A stretch of DNA of 64,000 nucleotides from Bacteroidota bacterium (GCA_030684395.1 JAUXTT010000026.1:1-64000), one strand, 5' to 3'; shown: positions 34,326 to 42,948, counted from the stretch's first letter. The notes: a model not told the origin generated them from the sequence alone. Translations and numbers: made by a program.

Positions 34326-34810
34326 CATTGAATCAACAAACAGAACAAGTTTATAATTGGATTTCCGATATTCCTGATCCGGAGATTCCTGTTATTACTA
34401 TTAAAGATCTGGGCATGTTGAGAAATGTAAAGTTTGAAAACGGGAACTATGTAGTTACCATTACGCCCACGTATACTGCCTGCCCGGCAATGAAAATGAT
34501 CGAAGACCAGATTATTGAAGTACTTGGCACACATAATATTCATAATGTGAAAGTGGATCTTACTTATACACCGGCTTGGACAAGCGATTGGTTAAGCACA
34601 GAGGCAAAAGTAAAGCTTAAGAAATATGGCATAGCTCCTCCTTCGCATTCATCCTGCACCAAACTATTCAGTGCTGAGGAAAGAACCGTATGCCCACGTT
34701 GTAACTCAAATCATACTTCCCTCATCAGCAGATTTGGTTCAACTGCCTGCAAAGCTCTTTATAAATGCGACGATTGCAAAGAAGTGTTTGACCTGTTTAA
34801 ATGTCACTAA
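34319..34810 (+). CDS. paaD: Phenylacetate degradation protein PaaD
   Basis: Iron-sulphur assembly-type accessory protein of 163 residues needed for the PaaABCE epoxidase. Residues about 1-90 form a DUF59 domain (IPDPEIPVITIKDLGMLRNV), and the C-terminal part has four Cys in pairs, CPRCNS and CDDC, a zinc- or Fe-S-binding ribbon. Translation is coupled to paaC by an overlap. The reductase gene paaE, usually next, is absent. Confidence 0.93.
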   Translation: MVTLNQQTEQVYNWISDIPDPEIPVITIKDLGMLRNVKFENGNYVVTITPTYTACPAMKMIEDQIIEVLGTHNIHNVKVDLTYTPAWTSDWLSTEAKVKLKKYGIAPPSHSSCTKLFSAEERTVCPRCNSNHTSLISRFGSTACKALYKCDDCKEVFDLFKCH

Positions 34811-34813
34811 ACA

Positions 34814-35257
34814 ATGGTTGTTTTTAACATACTCTATTCCATGATCATGAACAAATGTTCAAGATGTCATCAGGGAGATGTTTTTGTTTCCAAAAATCCC
34901 TATGATCTCTCAAACATGTTCAAAATGCATAAAACATGCAGTCATTGTAATTTGAAATATGAAAAAGAGCCACATTTCTTTTACGGAGCTTTGTATATTT
35001 CCTATGGCATCTCTGCCGGTTGGTTTATTATCTGGTACACCTTACAGAGCAAGTTTTTCCATTGGGGCAACCTGCATTTTATACTGTTTCTCTCAGCATT
35101 TATTATTGCTGTAGCACCACTTACCTTGAGATGGTCAAGATTAATCTGGTTAAATATATTTTATAAGTATAGAAAAGAATACAATTCTAATCATCAAAAA
35201 AATTACCAGAAAGAGACTCAATCCTCTCACTCAAACAATAAGGAGTTTAGCCATTGA
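34814..35257 (+). CDS. DUF983 family membrane protein
   Basis: Membrane protein of 147 residues starting with a Cys-rich zinc-ribbon-like N-terminus (CSRCHQGDVFVSKNPYDLSNMFKMHKTCSHC), then two hydrophobic spans (about 54-76 and 85-105). This is the DUF983 layout. Function is unknown; it lies 3 bases after paaD and may be co-transcribed with the paa operon. An internal ATG (34847, MNKCSRCHQG) is a possible start. Confidence 0.85.
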   Translation: MVVFNILYSMIMNKCSRCHQGDVFVSKNPYDLSNMFKMHKTCSHCNLKYEKEPHFFYGALYISYGISAGWFIIWYTLQSKFFHWGNLHFILFLSAFIIAVAPLTLRWSRLIWLNIFYKYRKEYNSNHQKNYQKETQSSHSNNKEFSH

Positions 35258-35284
35258 CCTTTTACACCTCTTTTTTCATTAACA

Positions 35285-35327
35285 TGACATAAATCATGTG
35301 TAGGCTTTTTCCATTTCCTTAACTTGC
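35285..35327 (+). promoter_or_regulatory. Crp/Fnr-type box and -7 element upstream of the 114-aa gene
   Basis: ACATGACATAAATCATGT (35282-35299) has perfect 6-base arms around TGA-N6-TCA (35285-35296), the most symmetric box in the window. The octamer 35 bases from its TGA is TAACTTGC (35320-35327), a poorer -7 match. The start codon would be ATG 35339. Confidence 0.6.
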
Positions 35328-35338
35328 TTAAGCAAAAC

Positions 35339-35683
35339 ATGGAAAATAACTACTCCGGCTTAAAACAGCAATTGTTCGACCATGCCTATCACTTAAAAGA
35401 GATGGGCTCCACTTTTGACGAAGCTACTATCGCTTTGTCTAAATTATGTGATGATACCGCTTTGGTTGAAGAAGTAATAAAAGAGGTACGAAATGCTTAT
35501 TACAAAGCTAAGCGCTCTGAGGGGATGATTAAAATCGGAATCGGAGCCACGCTTATTCTGGCAGGCTTTGTAATTACCTGTTCCAATTTTCATTCTAACC
35601 AATCCTTTAGTTTTGCTATGTACGGACTCACAACAGTTGGAATCATTATTGTTTTTTGGGGATTATATAAGATCATCGGGTGA
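35339..35683 (+). CDS. Hypothetical protein with two C-terminal membrane spans
   Basis: Protein of 114 residues: a charged N-terminal half (about 1-62, FDHAYHLKEMGSTFDEATIALSKL) and two hydrophobic segments (MIKIGIGATLILAGFVITC and FAMYGLTTVGIIIVFWGLYKI). The frame is open upstream to a TTG, but ATG 35339 fits the promoter. I do not recognise a family. The location directly behind the best Fnr-type box makes it a candidate regulon member of unknown role. Confidence 0.65.
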   Translation: MENNYSGLKQQLFDHAYHLKEMGSTFDEATIALSKLCDDTALVEEVIKEVRNAYYKAKRSEGMIKIGIGATLILAGFVITCSNFHSNQSFSFAMYGLTTVGIIIVFWGLYKIIG

Positions 35684-35711
35684 AATACTGATATAAATCT
35701 TCTTTCGATGT

Positions 35712-35754
35712 TGAGGCTTATCATTTTTTATCCGCCCTGTATTATGTTACTTTG
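35712..35754 (+). promoter_or_regulatory. Crp/Fnr-type box and -7 element of the hmgA operon
   Basis: TTGAGGCTTATCAT (35711-35724) contains TGA-N6-TCA (35712-35723). TTACTTTG (35747-35754) begins 35 bases from the TGA and differs from TAnnTTTG only in the second base. The hmgA ATG is at 35772. Confidence 0.55.
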
Positions 35755-35771
35755 ATGAAATTTACTTCATT

Positions 35772-36947
35772 ATGTCAGTTTATCAAAGTCAGGGAACAAT
35801 TCCAAAAAAACGCCATACTGTTTTTCGCAAAAACGATGGTAGTTTATATCACGAAGAACTTTTTGGAACCGAAGGTTTTTCAAGCACATCATCTCTTGTC
35901 TACCACTTAAATCCACCTACTATGGTGAAGGAAATGGGAAAACCCTTATGGGCCCGACCTGATGTTGCCATAGAAGATAATTTGAAAGCCCTGAGTTTTA
36001 TGGGTATTGAAGTAGAACCGGATGATGATTACATCACAAGCAGAAAAGTGTTTTTCTTTAATGATGATATGCAAATCGGGCTTGCTTCACCAACTGAATC
36101 AATGGAAAAGTATTTTTTTAAGAATGCAGATTCGGATGAAATGCTCTTTATTCATAGAGGGAGTGGTCGTTGCAAAACCATGTATGGAACTGTGGATTTT
36201 GAATACGGCGATTATGTGATCATTCCGCGGGGAACTGTTTATCAATTGGAGTTCGATACAAATGACAACAAAATTTTGTTCGTTGAATCGCACAGTCCTA
36301 TCCGCACACCAAAACGTTATCGTAATGAATTTGGGCAATTACTGGAGCACTCTCCTTTTTGTGAAAGAGACATGAAACTTCCGCATTCATTGGAAACACA
36401 TGATGAAAGAGGAGACTTTAAAATCATGATTAAAAAACGTGGATTGATCTACCCGTATATTTATGAGAACCATCCTTTTGATGTTGTAGGATGGGATGGC
36501 TACAGCTATCCTTTTGCAATGTCTATTTTTGATTTCGAACCCATCACCGGACGTATTCACATGCCACCTCCAATTCATCAGCAATTCGAAGGAAGAAATT
36601 TTGTGATCTGTTCCTTTGTTCCTCGTTTGTATGATTATCACCCCGATGCAATTCCTGCACCTTATCATCACAGTAATATAGATGCTGACGAGATCCTGTA
36701 TTATGTGGATGGAGATTTTATGAGCAGAAATAATATCAAACAAGGACAGTTCACTTTACATCCTGCCGGCCTTCCACACGGCCCACACCCGGGTGCTATT
36801 GAGCGTAGCATTGGAAAAAAAGAAACAAAAGAATTGGCAGTTATGATCGATCCTTTTAATCCTCTTAAAATAACTACCGAAGCAATGAAACATGAAGTGA
36901 AAGATTACTACAAGTCCTGGATGAGCAAAAACGAATTAACACATTAA
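35772..36947 (+). CDS. hmgA: Homogentisate 1,2-dioxygenase
   Basis: Non-haem iron dioxygenase of 391 residues that opens homogentisate to maleylacetoacetate with O2. Cupin-type metal-binding segments PPPIHQQFEGRNFVICSFVPR and AGLPHGPHPGAIE in the C-terminal half match the HGD active site (His, Glu, His). It is the first gene of the tyrosine/tryptophan block and lies 13 bases before hppD. The length is at the short end of the family. Fumarylacetoacetase and the isomerase that follow in the pathway are not in the window. Confidence 0.95.
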   Translation: MSVYQSQGTIPKKRHTVFRKNDGSLYHEELFGTEGFSSTSSLVYHLNPPTMVKEMGKPLWARPDVAIEDNLKALSFMGIEVEPDDDYITSRKVFFFNDDMQIGLASPTESMEKYFFKNADSDEMLFIHRGSGRCKTMYGTVDFEYGDYVIIPRGTVYQLEFDTNDNKILFVESHSPIRTPKRYRNEFGQLLEHSPFCERDMKLPHSLETHDERGDFKIMIKKRGLIYPYIYENHPFDVVGWDGYSYPFAMSIFDFEPITGRIHMPPPIHQQFEGRNFVICSFVPRLYDYHPDAIPAPYHHSNIDADEILYYVDGDFMSRNNIKQGQFTLHPAGLPHGPHPGAIERSIGKKETKELAVMIDPFNPLKITTEAMKHEVKDYYKSWMSKNELTH

Positions 36948-36960
36948 ACACTAAATTATA

Positions 36961-38118
36961 ATGGCAACAAAAGATTTAACTAAAGTAAAAAACTTTGATT
37001 ATTCGGGAGAAAAAGTATTTGAACAAGCACAAGACTTTTTACCCATTAATGGCACTGATTATGTTGAGCTTTATGTAGGTAATGCGAAACAGTCCGCACA
37101 TTATTATAAAACAGCTTTTGGTTTTCAGGAGCTTGCTTATGCAGGTTTGGAAACAGGCGTAAGAGACCGTTGTTCCTACGTGTTGGTTCAGGATAAAATC
37201 CGTTTGATATTAACCAGTCCTTTTGATCCGGAGAGTGAGATCTCTCATCACATTCGCAAACACGGAGATGGTGTAAAAGTAATTGCACTATGGGTAGATG
37301 ATGCCACCTCCGCTTTTGAAGAAACCGTAAAACGTGGAGCGAAACCATTCCTTCAGCCAACCACTGTAAAAGATAGTAATGGCGAAATAGTAAAATCTGG
37401 TATCCATACTTATGGTGAAACCATTCACATGTTTATCGAACGCAAAAACTACAATGGAATATTTTTACCCGGCTATGAAAAATTAGATACAGAGTATAAA
37501 CCAACACCAACCGGATTAAAATATATTGATCACATGGTGGGAAATGTAGAGTTAGGTGCAATGAATAAGTGGGCTGATTTTTATGCAAAGGTTATGGGCT
37601 TTGCCAATTTAGTAACCTTTGATGATAAAGATATTTCAACTGAATACACAGCTTTAATGAGTAAGGTAATGACGAATGGAAATGGAAGAATAAAATTTCC
37701 GATTAATGAACCTGCCCATGGGAAAAAGAAATCACAGGTTGAAGAGTATTTAGATTTTTATCATGGTCCGGGTTGTCAGCACATTGCTGTTGCAACAGAT
37801 GATATCGTATTCACGATTTCTGAAATGAGAAAACGTGGTGTGGAGTTTTTATATGTTCCGGGCACTTATTACGATACTGTAAAAGACAGGGTTGGAATTA
37901 TTGAAGAAGATATGGAAGTATTAAAAAAATGGGGAATTATGGTTGACAGAGATGAAGAAGGTTACTTGCTACAGATCTTCACCAAACCCGTAGAAGACCG
38001 ACCAACGCTGTTCTTTGAGATCATTCAACGCAAGGGAGCAAAATCATTTGGCAAAGGAAACTTCCAGGCTCTATTTGAATCAATAGAAGCAGAACAAGCA
38101 AGAAGAGGCACTTTATAA
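36961..38118 (+). CDS. hppD: 4-hydroxyphenylpyruvate dioxygenase
   Basis: Iron dioxygenase of 385 residues that converts 4-hydroxyphenylpyruvate to homogentisate with O2. Two vicinal-oxygen-chelate halves are visible, with the iron ligands in YIDHMVGNV (His), GCQHIAVATDDI (His) and FFEIIQRKG (Glu). It follows hmgA by 13 bases, so both steps from tyrosine to the ring-cleaved product are made together. A short C-terminus (FQALFESIEAEQARRGTL) is typical. Confidence 0.96.
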   Translation: MATKDLTKVKNFDYSGEKVFEQAQDFLPINGTDYVELYVGNAKQSAHYYKTAFGFQELAYAGLETGVRDRCSYVLVQDKIRLILTSPFDPESEISHHIRKHGDGVKVIALWVDDATSAFEETVKRGAKPFLQPTTVKDSNGEIVKSGIHTYGETIHMFIERKNYNGIFLPGYEKLDTEYKPTPTGLKYIDHMVGNVELGAMNKWADFYAKVMGFANLVTFDDKDISTEYTALMSKVMTNGNGRIKFPINEPAHGKKKSQVEEYLDFYHGPGCQHIAVATDDIVFTISEMRKRGVEFLYVPGTYYDTVKDRVGIIEEDMEVLKKWGIMVDRDEEGYLLQIFTKPVEDRPTLFFEIIQRKGAKSFGKGNFQALFESIEAEQARRGTL

Positions 38119-38129
38119 AACCAATATAC

Positions 38130-38654
38130 ATGAGTATTATTCCGCCCTTTAATTTTAAAAAATGGATCGATGACAATCGACATTTATTGAAACCTCCTGT
38201 TGGCAATCAGGTAGTGTATAAAGACACTGAATTTATTGTGATGGTTGTGGGTGGACCAAACGCCCGGAAAGAATTTCATTACAATGAAGGCGAAGAGTTT
38301 TTTTATCAGATAGAAGGTGATATGGTTCTTCCAATAAGAGAAAATGGTAAGGTCAGGAATATTGAGATAAAGGAAGGAGAAATATTTTTATTACCTCCAC
38401 GGGTAGAGCACTCACCACAACGATTTAAAAATACAGTTGGTTTGGTGATAGAACGCCAACGAAAGGATCATGAACTGGATGCCTGTACATGGTATTGTGA
38501 AAAATGTGATCACGAATTATACAGAGCAAAGTTTCATTTAGGTGATATTGTTGAACAATTGCCCTCATTAATGAAATCCTATTATGACGACATCCATTTA
38601 CGTACATGCAAACAGTGCGGAACAGTGATGGAACCACCACAACTAAAAGAATAA
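38130..38654 (+). CDS. haaO: 3-hydroxyanthranilate 3,4-dioxygenase
   Basis: Cupin dioxygenase of 174 residues that opens 3-hydroxyanthranilate in the kynurenine pathway. Metal ligands are seen in KEFHYNEGEEFFYQIEG (His, Glu) and PRVEHSPQRF (His). The C-terminus holds a rubredoxin-like Cys4 site, CEKC and CKQC, as in the bacterial enzymes. It lies 11 bases after hppD and 15 before kmo. Confidence 0.95.
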   Translation: MSIIPPFNFKKWIDDNRHLLKPPVGNQVVYKDTEFIVMVVGGPNARKEFHYNEGEEFFYQIEGDMVLPIRENGKVRNIEIKEGEIFLLPPRVEHSPQRFKNTVGLVIERQRKDHELDACTWYCEKCDHELYRAKFHLGDIVEQLPSLMKSYYDDIHLRTCKQCGTVMEPPQLKE

Positions 38655-38669
38655 GCAAACGAACTATAT

Positions 38670-40025
38670 ATGAAACAAGCAACAATTGTTGGATCAGGTT
38701 TAGTTGGCTCACTTTGGGCCATTTACCTTTCTAAAGCAGGATACAAAGTAAAAATAGTTGAACGCCGCCAGGATATGCGAAAAGAAACTATCTCTGCCGG
38801 AAAGTCAATTAATCTTGCCACTTCGTACAGAGGATGGAAGGCTTTGGATGAAATGGGAATCGGGGATGAGATCAGAAAAATTGCCATTCCAATGTATGGC
38901 AGAACCATTCACGACATTAATGGCAATACTTCTTATCAGCCCTACGGAATAAATAATCAGGCTATCTATTCCGTTTCACGAGGCGAAATAAATTCGAAAT
39001 TAATGGACATTGCCGAACAAAAAGGAAATGCCGAATTATTTTTTAATGAAGAATGTATTGGAGCAGACTTACAGAATGGTATTGTTCAGCTAAAAAACAC
39101 AAAAAGCGGGAAAACCACTGAACTAAAATCCGATGTCGTTTTTGGAACAGATGGTGCATTTTCTGCCATTCGTTATAACGCAATGCAAAAATTAGATCGC
39201 TTTAGTTACAGTCAAAATTATATTGACGACGGCTACAGAGAAATTCTTCTTCCGGCAAATGCAGATGGCTCCTATAAACTTGAAAAAAATACTTTACACA
39301 TTTGGCCACGCGGGAGATTTATGTTGATTGCCCTACCAAATTTTGACGGCTCATTTACCTGTACTTTATTTATGCCTTTTGAAGGAACAGAGCATTGTTT
39401 CAATAATCTGACCTCTAAATTAAAAGTCGAAACCTTTTTTAAAGAAGTGTTTCCTGATTTTTTTGAAATGATGCCAACCATTGCTGATGCATGGGAAAAC
39501 CATCCTTTATCTTCACTGGCAATTATACGTTGCTTTCCCTGGACACATGGAAAAACAGCATTAATGGGTGACGCGGCACACGCAACAGTTCCTTTCTTCG
39601 GGCAAGGGATGAACGCAGGTTTTGAGGATTGTTCGGTTATGTATTCGTTAATGAAAAAACATAATGAGGACTGGAACACAATTTTCAAAGAATACGAACT
39701 TATCAGAAAACCAAATGGCGACGCAGTGCAAGACCTATCGTTATTGAACTATGTTGTAATGCGTGATAAAGTTGCCGACCCCTCTTTTTTACTTCAACAA
39801 AAGGTAGAGCGCAGAATTGCAGAATTGTATCCTGGAAAATACTTCCCAATGTATTCAATGGTCTCCTTTAGCGAAATTGAATACAATGTAGCATTGAATA
39901 AAGGAAAAGAGCAAGATCAAATTATTCAAAATTTAATTCAACAAAATAATATCACTGAAGAAGTAGAGCAGGATAAAATCGATCATTTCATCCACACCTT
40001 CTATAATGAAACAATAAAAGCTTAA
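38670..40025 (+). CDS. kmo: Kynurenine 3-monooxygenase
   Basis: FAD-dependent aromatic hydroxylase of 451 residues that makes 3-hydroxykynurenine from kynurenine, NADPH and O2. The dinucleotide-binding VGSGLVGSLWAIYLSKAGYKV lies at the N-terminus (about 6-26), the second FAD motif MGDAAHATVPFFGQGMNAGFEDC around residue 301. Length is normal. It shares one operon with haaO and tdo, the gaps being 15 and 2 bases. Confidence 0.96.
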   Translation: MKQATIVGSGLVGSLWAIYLSKAGYKVKIVERRQDMRKETISAGKSINLATSYRGWKALDEMGIGDEIRKIAIPMYGRTIHDINGNTSYQPYGINNQAIYSVSRGEINSKLMDIAEQKGNAELFFNEECIGADLQNGIVQLKNTKSGKTTELKSDVVFGTDGAFSAIRYNAMQKLDRFSYSQNYIDDGYREILLPANADGSYKLEKNTLHIWPRGRFMLIALPNFDGSFTCTLFMPFEGTEHCFNNLTSKLKVETFFKEVFPDFFEMMPTIADAWENHPLSSLAIIRCFPWTHGKTALMGDAAHATVPFFGQGMNAGFEDCSVMYSLMKKHNEDWNTIFKEYELIRKPNGDAVQDLSLLNYVVMRDKVADPSFLLQQKVERRIAELYPGKYFPMYSMVSFSEIEYNVALNKGKEQDQIIQNLIQQNNITEEVEQDKIDHFIHTFYNETIKA

Positions 40026-40027
40026 AC

Positions 40028-40942
40028 ATGACTGAGTCACAAGAACAATTAATCAACAGAATTTCCGAGAAATTTCAGGCTATAGATCAAAACCCGGATG
40101 TACATTTAGAAGGATTAGTTTGGGCAAAGCCAATAACTTATTGGGATTACATTTTGCCTGATGCATTATTAAATCTTCAGGTACAAAGAACTACGCAGCC
40201 GGATGAAATGGTATTTATCATGTACCACCAAATCAATGAGCTTCTTTTTAAAATGACCTTATGGGAAATTAATCAAGTCAGTCAAAGCACTTCCGTTTCG
40301 GCACCTTTTTTTGTTGAGAAACTAAGACGGATCAGTCGCTATTTCGATATGCTCTCTTCTTCCTTTGATATTATGGGCGACGGCATGGAAAAAGAGCAGT
40401 ATATGAAGTTTAGAAATACACTTACACCCGCCAGTGGCTTTCAATGCGCGCAATACCGGCTGATTGAATTTGCTTCAACAGAACTGATCAACTTGATTGA
40501 TTACAGATACAGGGCAACAATCGACAGGAATACTCCATACGAACATGCGTATGAACATCTATACTGGCAGGCCGCAGGAAAAGATCACGCGACCGGCAAA
40601 AAAAACACTTTGATTCAGCTTTTCGAACGACGTTATAAAGGTGAATTTTTGCAGCACATGGAAACATACAACACTACAAACATGTGGACAAGATTCAAAC
40701 AATTACCTTCAGATGTAAAGTCAGATCCTGATTTGATACAAGCAATGAGACATTACGACTATACCGTAAATGTTACTTGGGTAATGGCACACTACCACGC
40801 GGCTGCAAAATATTTAGGCTCTGCTGAAGCAACCGGAGGAAGCGACTGGAGAAAATACATGCATCCAAAATATCAGCGTCGTATTTTCTTCCCTGATTTA
40901 TGGAGCAAAGAAGAATTGGAAAACTGGGGCACTAATGTTTAG
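40028..40942 (+). CDS. kynA: Tryptophan 2,3-dioxygenase
   Basis: Haem dioxygenase of 304 residues that converts tryptophan to N-formylkynurenine with O2. Conserved TDO segments are HQINELLFKM, MKFRNTLTPASGFQCAQYRLIE and NVTWVMAHYHAAAKYLG, the last containing the haem-ligand region, and the C-terminal ATGGSDWRKYMHP. Kynurenine formamidase and kynureninase are absent from the cluster, so the pathway must be completed elsewhere. Confidence 0.95.
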   Translation: MTESQEQLINRISEKFQAIDQNPDVHLEGLVWAKPITYWDYILPDALLNLQVQRTTQPDEMVFIMYHQINELLFKMTLWEINQVSQSTSVSAPFFVEKLRRISRYFDMLSSSFDIMGDGMEKEQYMKFRNTLTPASGFQCAQYRLIEFASTELINLIDYRYRATIDRNTPYEHAYEHLYWQAAGKDHATGKKNTLIQLFERRYKGEFLQHMETYNTTNMWTRFKQLPSDVKSDPDLIQAMRHYDYTVNVTWVMAHYHAAAKYLGSAEATGGSDWRKYMHPKYQRRIFFPDLWSKEELENWGTNV

Positions 40943-40958
40943 TTTGGAATTTGAACAA

Positions 40959-41234
40959 ATGAATAAAAGTTCTCTTTCAGGCATTCGTAAGCAGTTCGAT
41001 GATATCGACAGGCAGCTAATGAAACTTTTGGGGCAGAGGGTGCAGCTGTCAAAACAAATTGCCCAGGTAAAGAAATTAAAAAAAATTCCTATCGTTCAGG
41101 AGGAAAATTGGGACAAGAAAATGAAAAAACGTACACTGGAAAATAAACGTATCAAATTAAATCCTGATTATCTCGAACAAGTGTTTTCTATTATTCATAA
41201 AGAATCTATCCGGATTCAACAACAAAATTTTTAA
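40959..41234 (+). CDS. Chorismate mutase (AroQ type)
   Basis: All-helical enzyme of about 91 residues that turns chorismate into prephenate. The start MNKSSLSGIRKQFDDIDRQL with LLGQRVQLSKQIAQVKK fits the AroQ N-terminal helix (Arg and Lys of the active site). The frame also offers ATG 40935, which overlaps the tdo stop; ATG 40959 fits the family start better. It follows tdo and precedes the TrhP gene after 50 bases. Besides aromatic amino acid synthesis, prephenate is the reported cosubstrate of TrhP. Confidence 0.85.
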   Translation: MNKSSLSGIRKQFDDIDRQLMKLLGQRVQLSKQIAQVKKLKKIPIVQEENWDKKMKKRTLENKRIKLNPDYLEQVFSIIHKESIRIQQQNF

Positions 41235-41284
41235 GACTACCAATTAATTCAGCCTTTGCAGGAACATAATTTACACCCATTTAA

Positions 41285-42526
41285 ATGAGTACAACATTGC
41301 CAATAGAATTAATGTCACCAGCTGGTTCGTATGAATCGCTGATGTCGGCGATAAAAGCAGGCTGTAACTCAGTATATTTTGGTGTTGAGCAGCTAAATAT
41401 GCGTGCAAGAGCAGCCAACAACTTTACACTTGAAGACCTCAAAAAAATCGCTTCCGTTTGCAAAGAACATCATGTAAAAAGTTATCTAACTCTTAACACC
41501 GTTCTTTACGATCACGACATTAACCTGATGAAGAGTATTATAAACACGGCAAAGGAAAGCGGCATCACGGCTATAATAGCAGCAGATCATGCAGCTATGA
41601 ATTATGCAAAAAAAATCGGGATGGAACTTCATATTTCCACACAGGCCAACATCTCTAATATCGATACAATTGAATTCTATTCTGAATATGCAGACGTAAT
41701 GGTACTGGCCCGGGAGTTAAGTTTAAAGCAGGTTGCAGAAATTACACGAGAGATCAAACGAAGAAATATTACAGGCCCTTCCGGAAATTTAATTCAAATC
41801 GAAATATTTGCTCACGGGGCTTTATGTATGGCTGTTTCGGGGAAATGTTACTTGAGCCTGCATTCACATTTTGCTTCAGCAAACAGAGGTGCCTGCATTC
41901 AAAATTGCAGAAGAAATTATATTGTTACTGATAAGGAAGAAGGCATAGAGTTTGAAATTGACAATGAATATATCATGTCAGCCAAAGATTTATGCACCAT
42001 CAATTTTATCGATCAGATCATCGATGCAGGTGTGATAGTGCTTAAACTTGAAGGAAGAGGAAGATCTGCTGATTATGTGTACACTGTAACAAAATGTTAC
42101 CGGGAGGCTATTGATAGTTATCTTAACGGAACATACACCCCGGAAAAAACAGAGGAATGGATGAAGAAATTGGAAACGGTTTTTAATCGCGGATTTTGGG
42201 ATGGATACTATCTTGGGAAAAAAATGGGAGAATGGCATAATGAGTCAGGCTCAAAATCTACAAAGCGAAAAATCTACGTTGCAAAAGGAGCACATTATTA
42301 CGAAAAAGCGAAAATCGGGGAATTTATATTGGAAGCCCAATACCTGAATGTTGGCGATGAGATTATGATAACCGGACCTACCACAGGATATATTGAAAGC
42401 AAAGTGTTAGAATTAAGAGTGGGCGACAAAAATGTTGAACGTGTTAACAGAGGTGAGAATTTCACTATGCCTTTAAATGAAAAGATCAGGGCTTCCGATA
42501 AATTATATAAGCTGGTAGATGCCTGA
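41285..42526 (+). CDS. trhP: Peptidase U32 family protein, TrhP-type tRNA hydroxylation enzyme
   Basis: Protein of 413 residues, formerly called a U32 peptidase. It begins IELMSPAGSYESLMSAIKAGCNSVYFG and holds the U32 signature EIFAHGALCMAVSGKCYLS (about 176-194) and HSHFASANRGACIQNCRR. The Cys in these blocks probably bind an Fe-S cluster. The E. coli relative TrhP (YegQ) hydroxylates U34 of tRNA to ho5U using prephenate. The gene is flanked by a chorismate mutase and coupled by a one-base overlap to a ferredoxin, which supports this over proteolysis; it remains an inference. Confidence 0.85.
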   Translation: MSTTLPIELMSPAGSYESLMSAIKAGCNSVYFGVEQLNMRARAANNFTLEDLKKIASVCKEHHVKSYLTLNTVLYDHDINLMKSIINTAKESGITAIIAADHAAMNYAKKIGMELHISTQANISNIDTIEFYSEYADVMVLARELSLKQVAEITREIKRRNITGPSGNLIQIEIFAHGALCMAVSGKCYLSLHSHFASANRGACIQNCRRNYIVTDKEEGIEFEIDNEYIMSAKDLCTINFIDQIIDAGVIVLKLEGRGRSADYVYTVTKCYREAIDSYLNGTYTPEKTEEWMKKLETVFNRGFWDGYYLGKKMGEWHNESGSKSTKRKIYVAKGAHYYEKAKIGEFILEAQYLNVGDEIMITGPTTGYIESKVLELRVGDKNVERVNRGENFTMPLNEKIRASDKLYKLVDA

Positions 42527-42753
42527 TGATACGTATTATTCAGCAACGTGAAAAATGTATTGGCTGTAATGCCTGTGTGGAAGCTGCTTTTTACAGGTGG
42601 CGGATTTCCCGACAGGATGGGAAATCTACTTTAATTGGCGCAAAGGAAAAAAAAGGATTCTATTCTGTTATTGTAGATGATCATGAACATGATGAGAATA
42701 TAAAGGCTGCACAAAACTGTCCGGTAAATATTATTAAAATTCATGTGTTATAA
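42526..42753 (+). CDS. Ferredoxin with one 4Fe-4S-type site
   Basis: Small protein of 75 residues that overlaps the trhP stop by one base (TGATG). It has CIGCNAC near the N-terminus and a second Cys-Pro near the C-terminus (NCPVNIIKI), together a single CX2CX2C...CP cluster as in mono-cluster ferredoxins. It may give electrons or clusters to the neighbouring U32 protein. Confidence 0.85.
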   Translation: MIRIIQQREKCIGCNACVEAAFYRWRISRQDGKSTLIGAKEKKGFYSVIVDDHEHDENIKAAQNCPVNIIKIHVL

Positions 42754-42871
42754 ATAAACTAAAATTTGGAACTCACTATTCCTTAAATAATGATTGGTAT
42801 ATTCAAAAACATCTCGTCCTAAGGTGTATCAGTTATAAAGATCCTTTTTATAACTTTTTGTTCCTCATTCC

Positions 42872-42914
42872 TGACTTGCGTCACCTTCCGTTTCCTTTAT
42901 CTTTAGTCTCTTTG
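42872..42914 (+). promoter_or_regulatory. Crp/Fnr-type box and -7 element of the desaturase operon
   Basis: TGACTTGCGTCA (42872-42883) is a perfect TGAC-N4-GTCA palindrome. Exactly 35 bases from its TGA is TCTCTTTG (42907-42914), sharing T and TTTG with the -7 consensus. The desaturase ATG is at 42949. Confidence 0.6.
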
Positions 42915-42948
42915 TAGCGGTTTAAATATTTGATTAAATCATTAAAAA

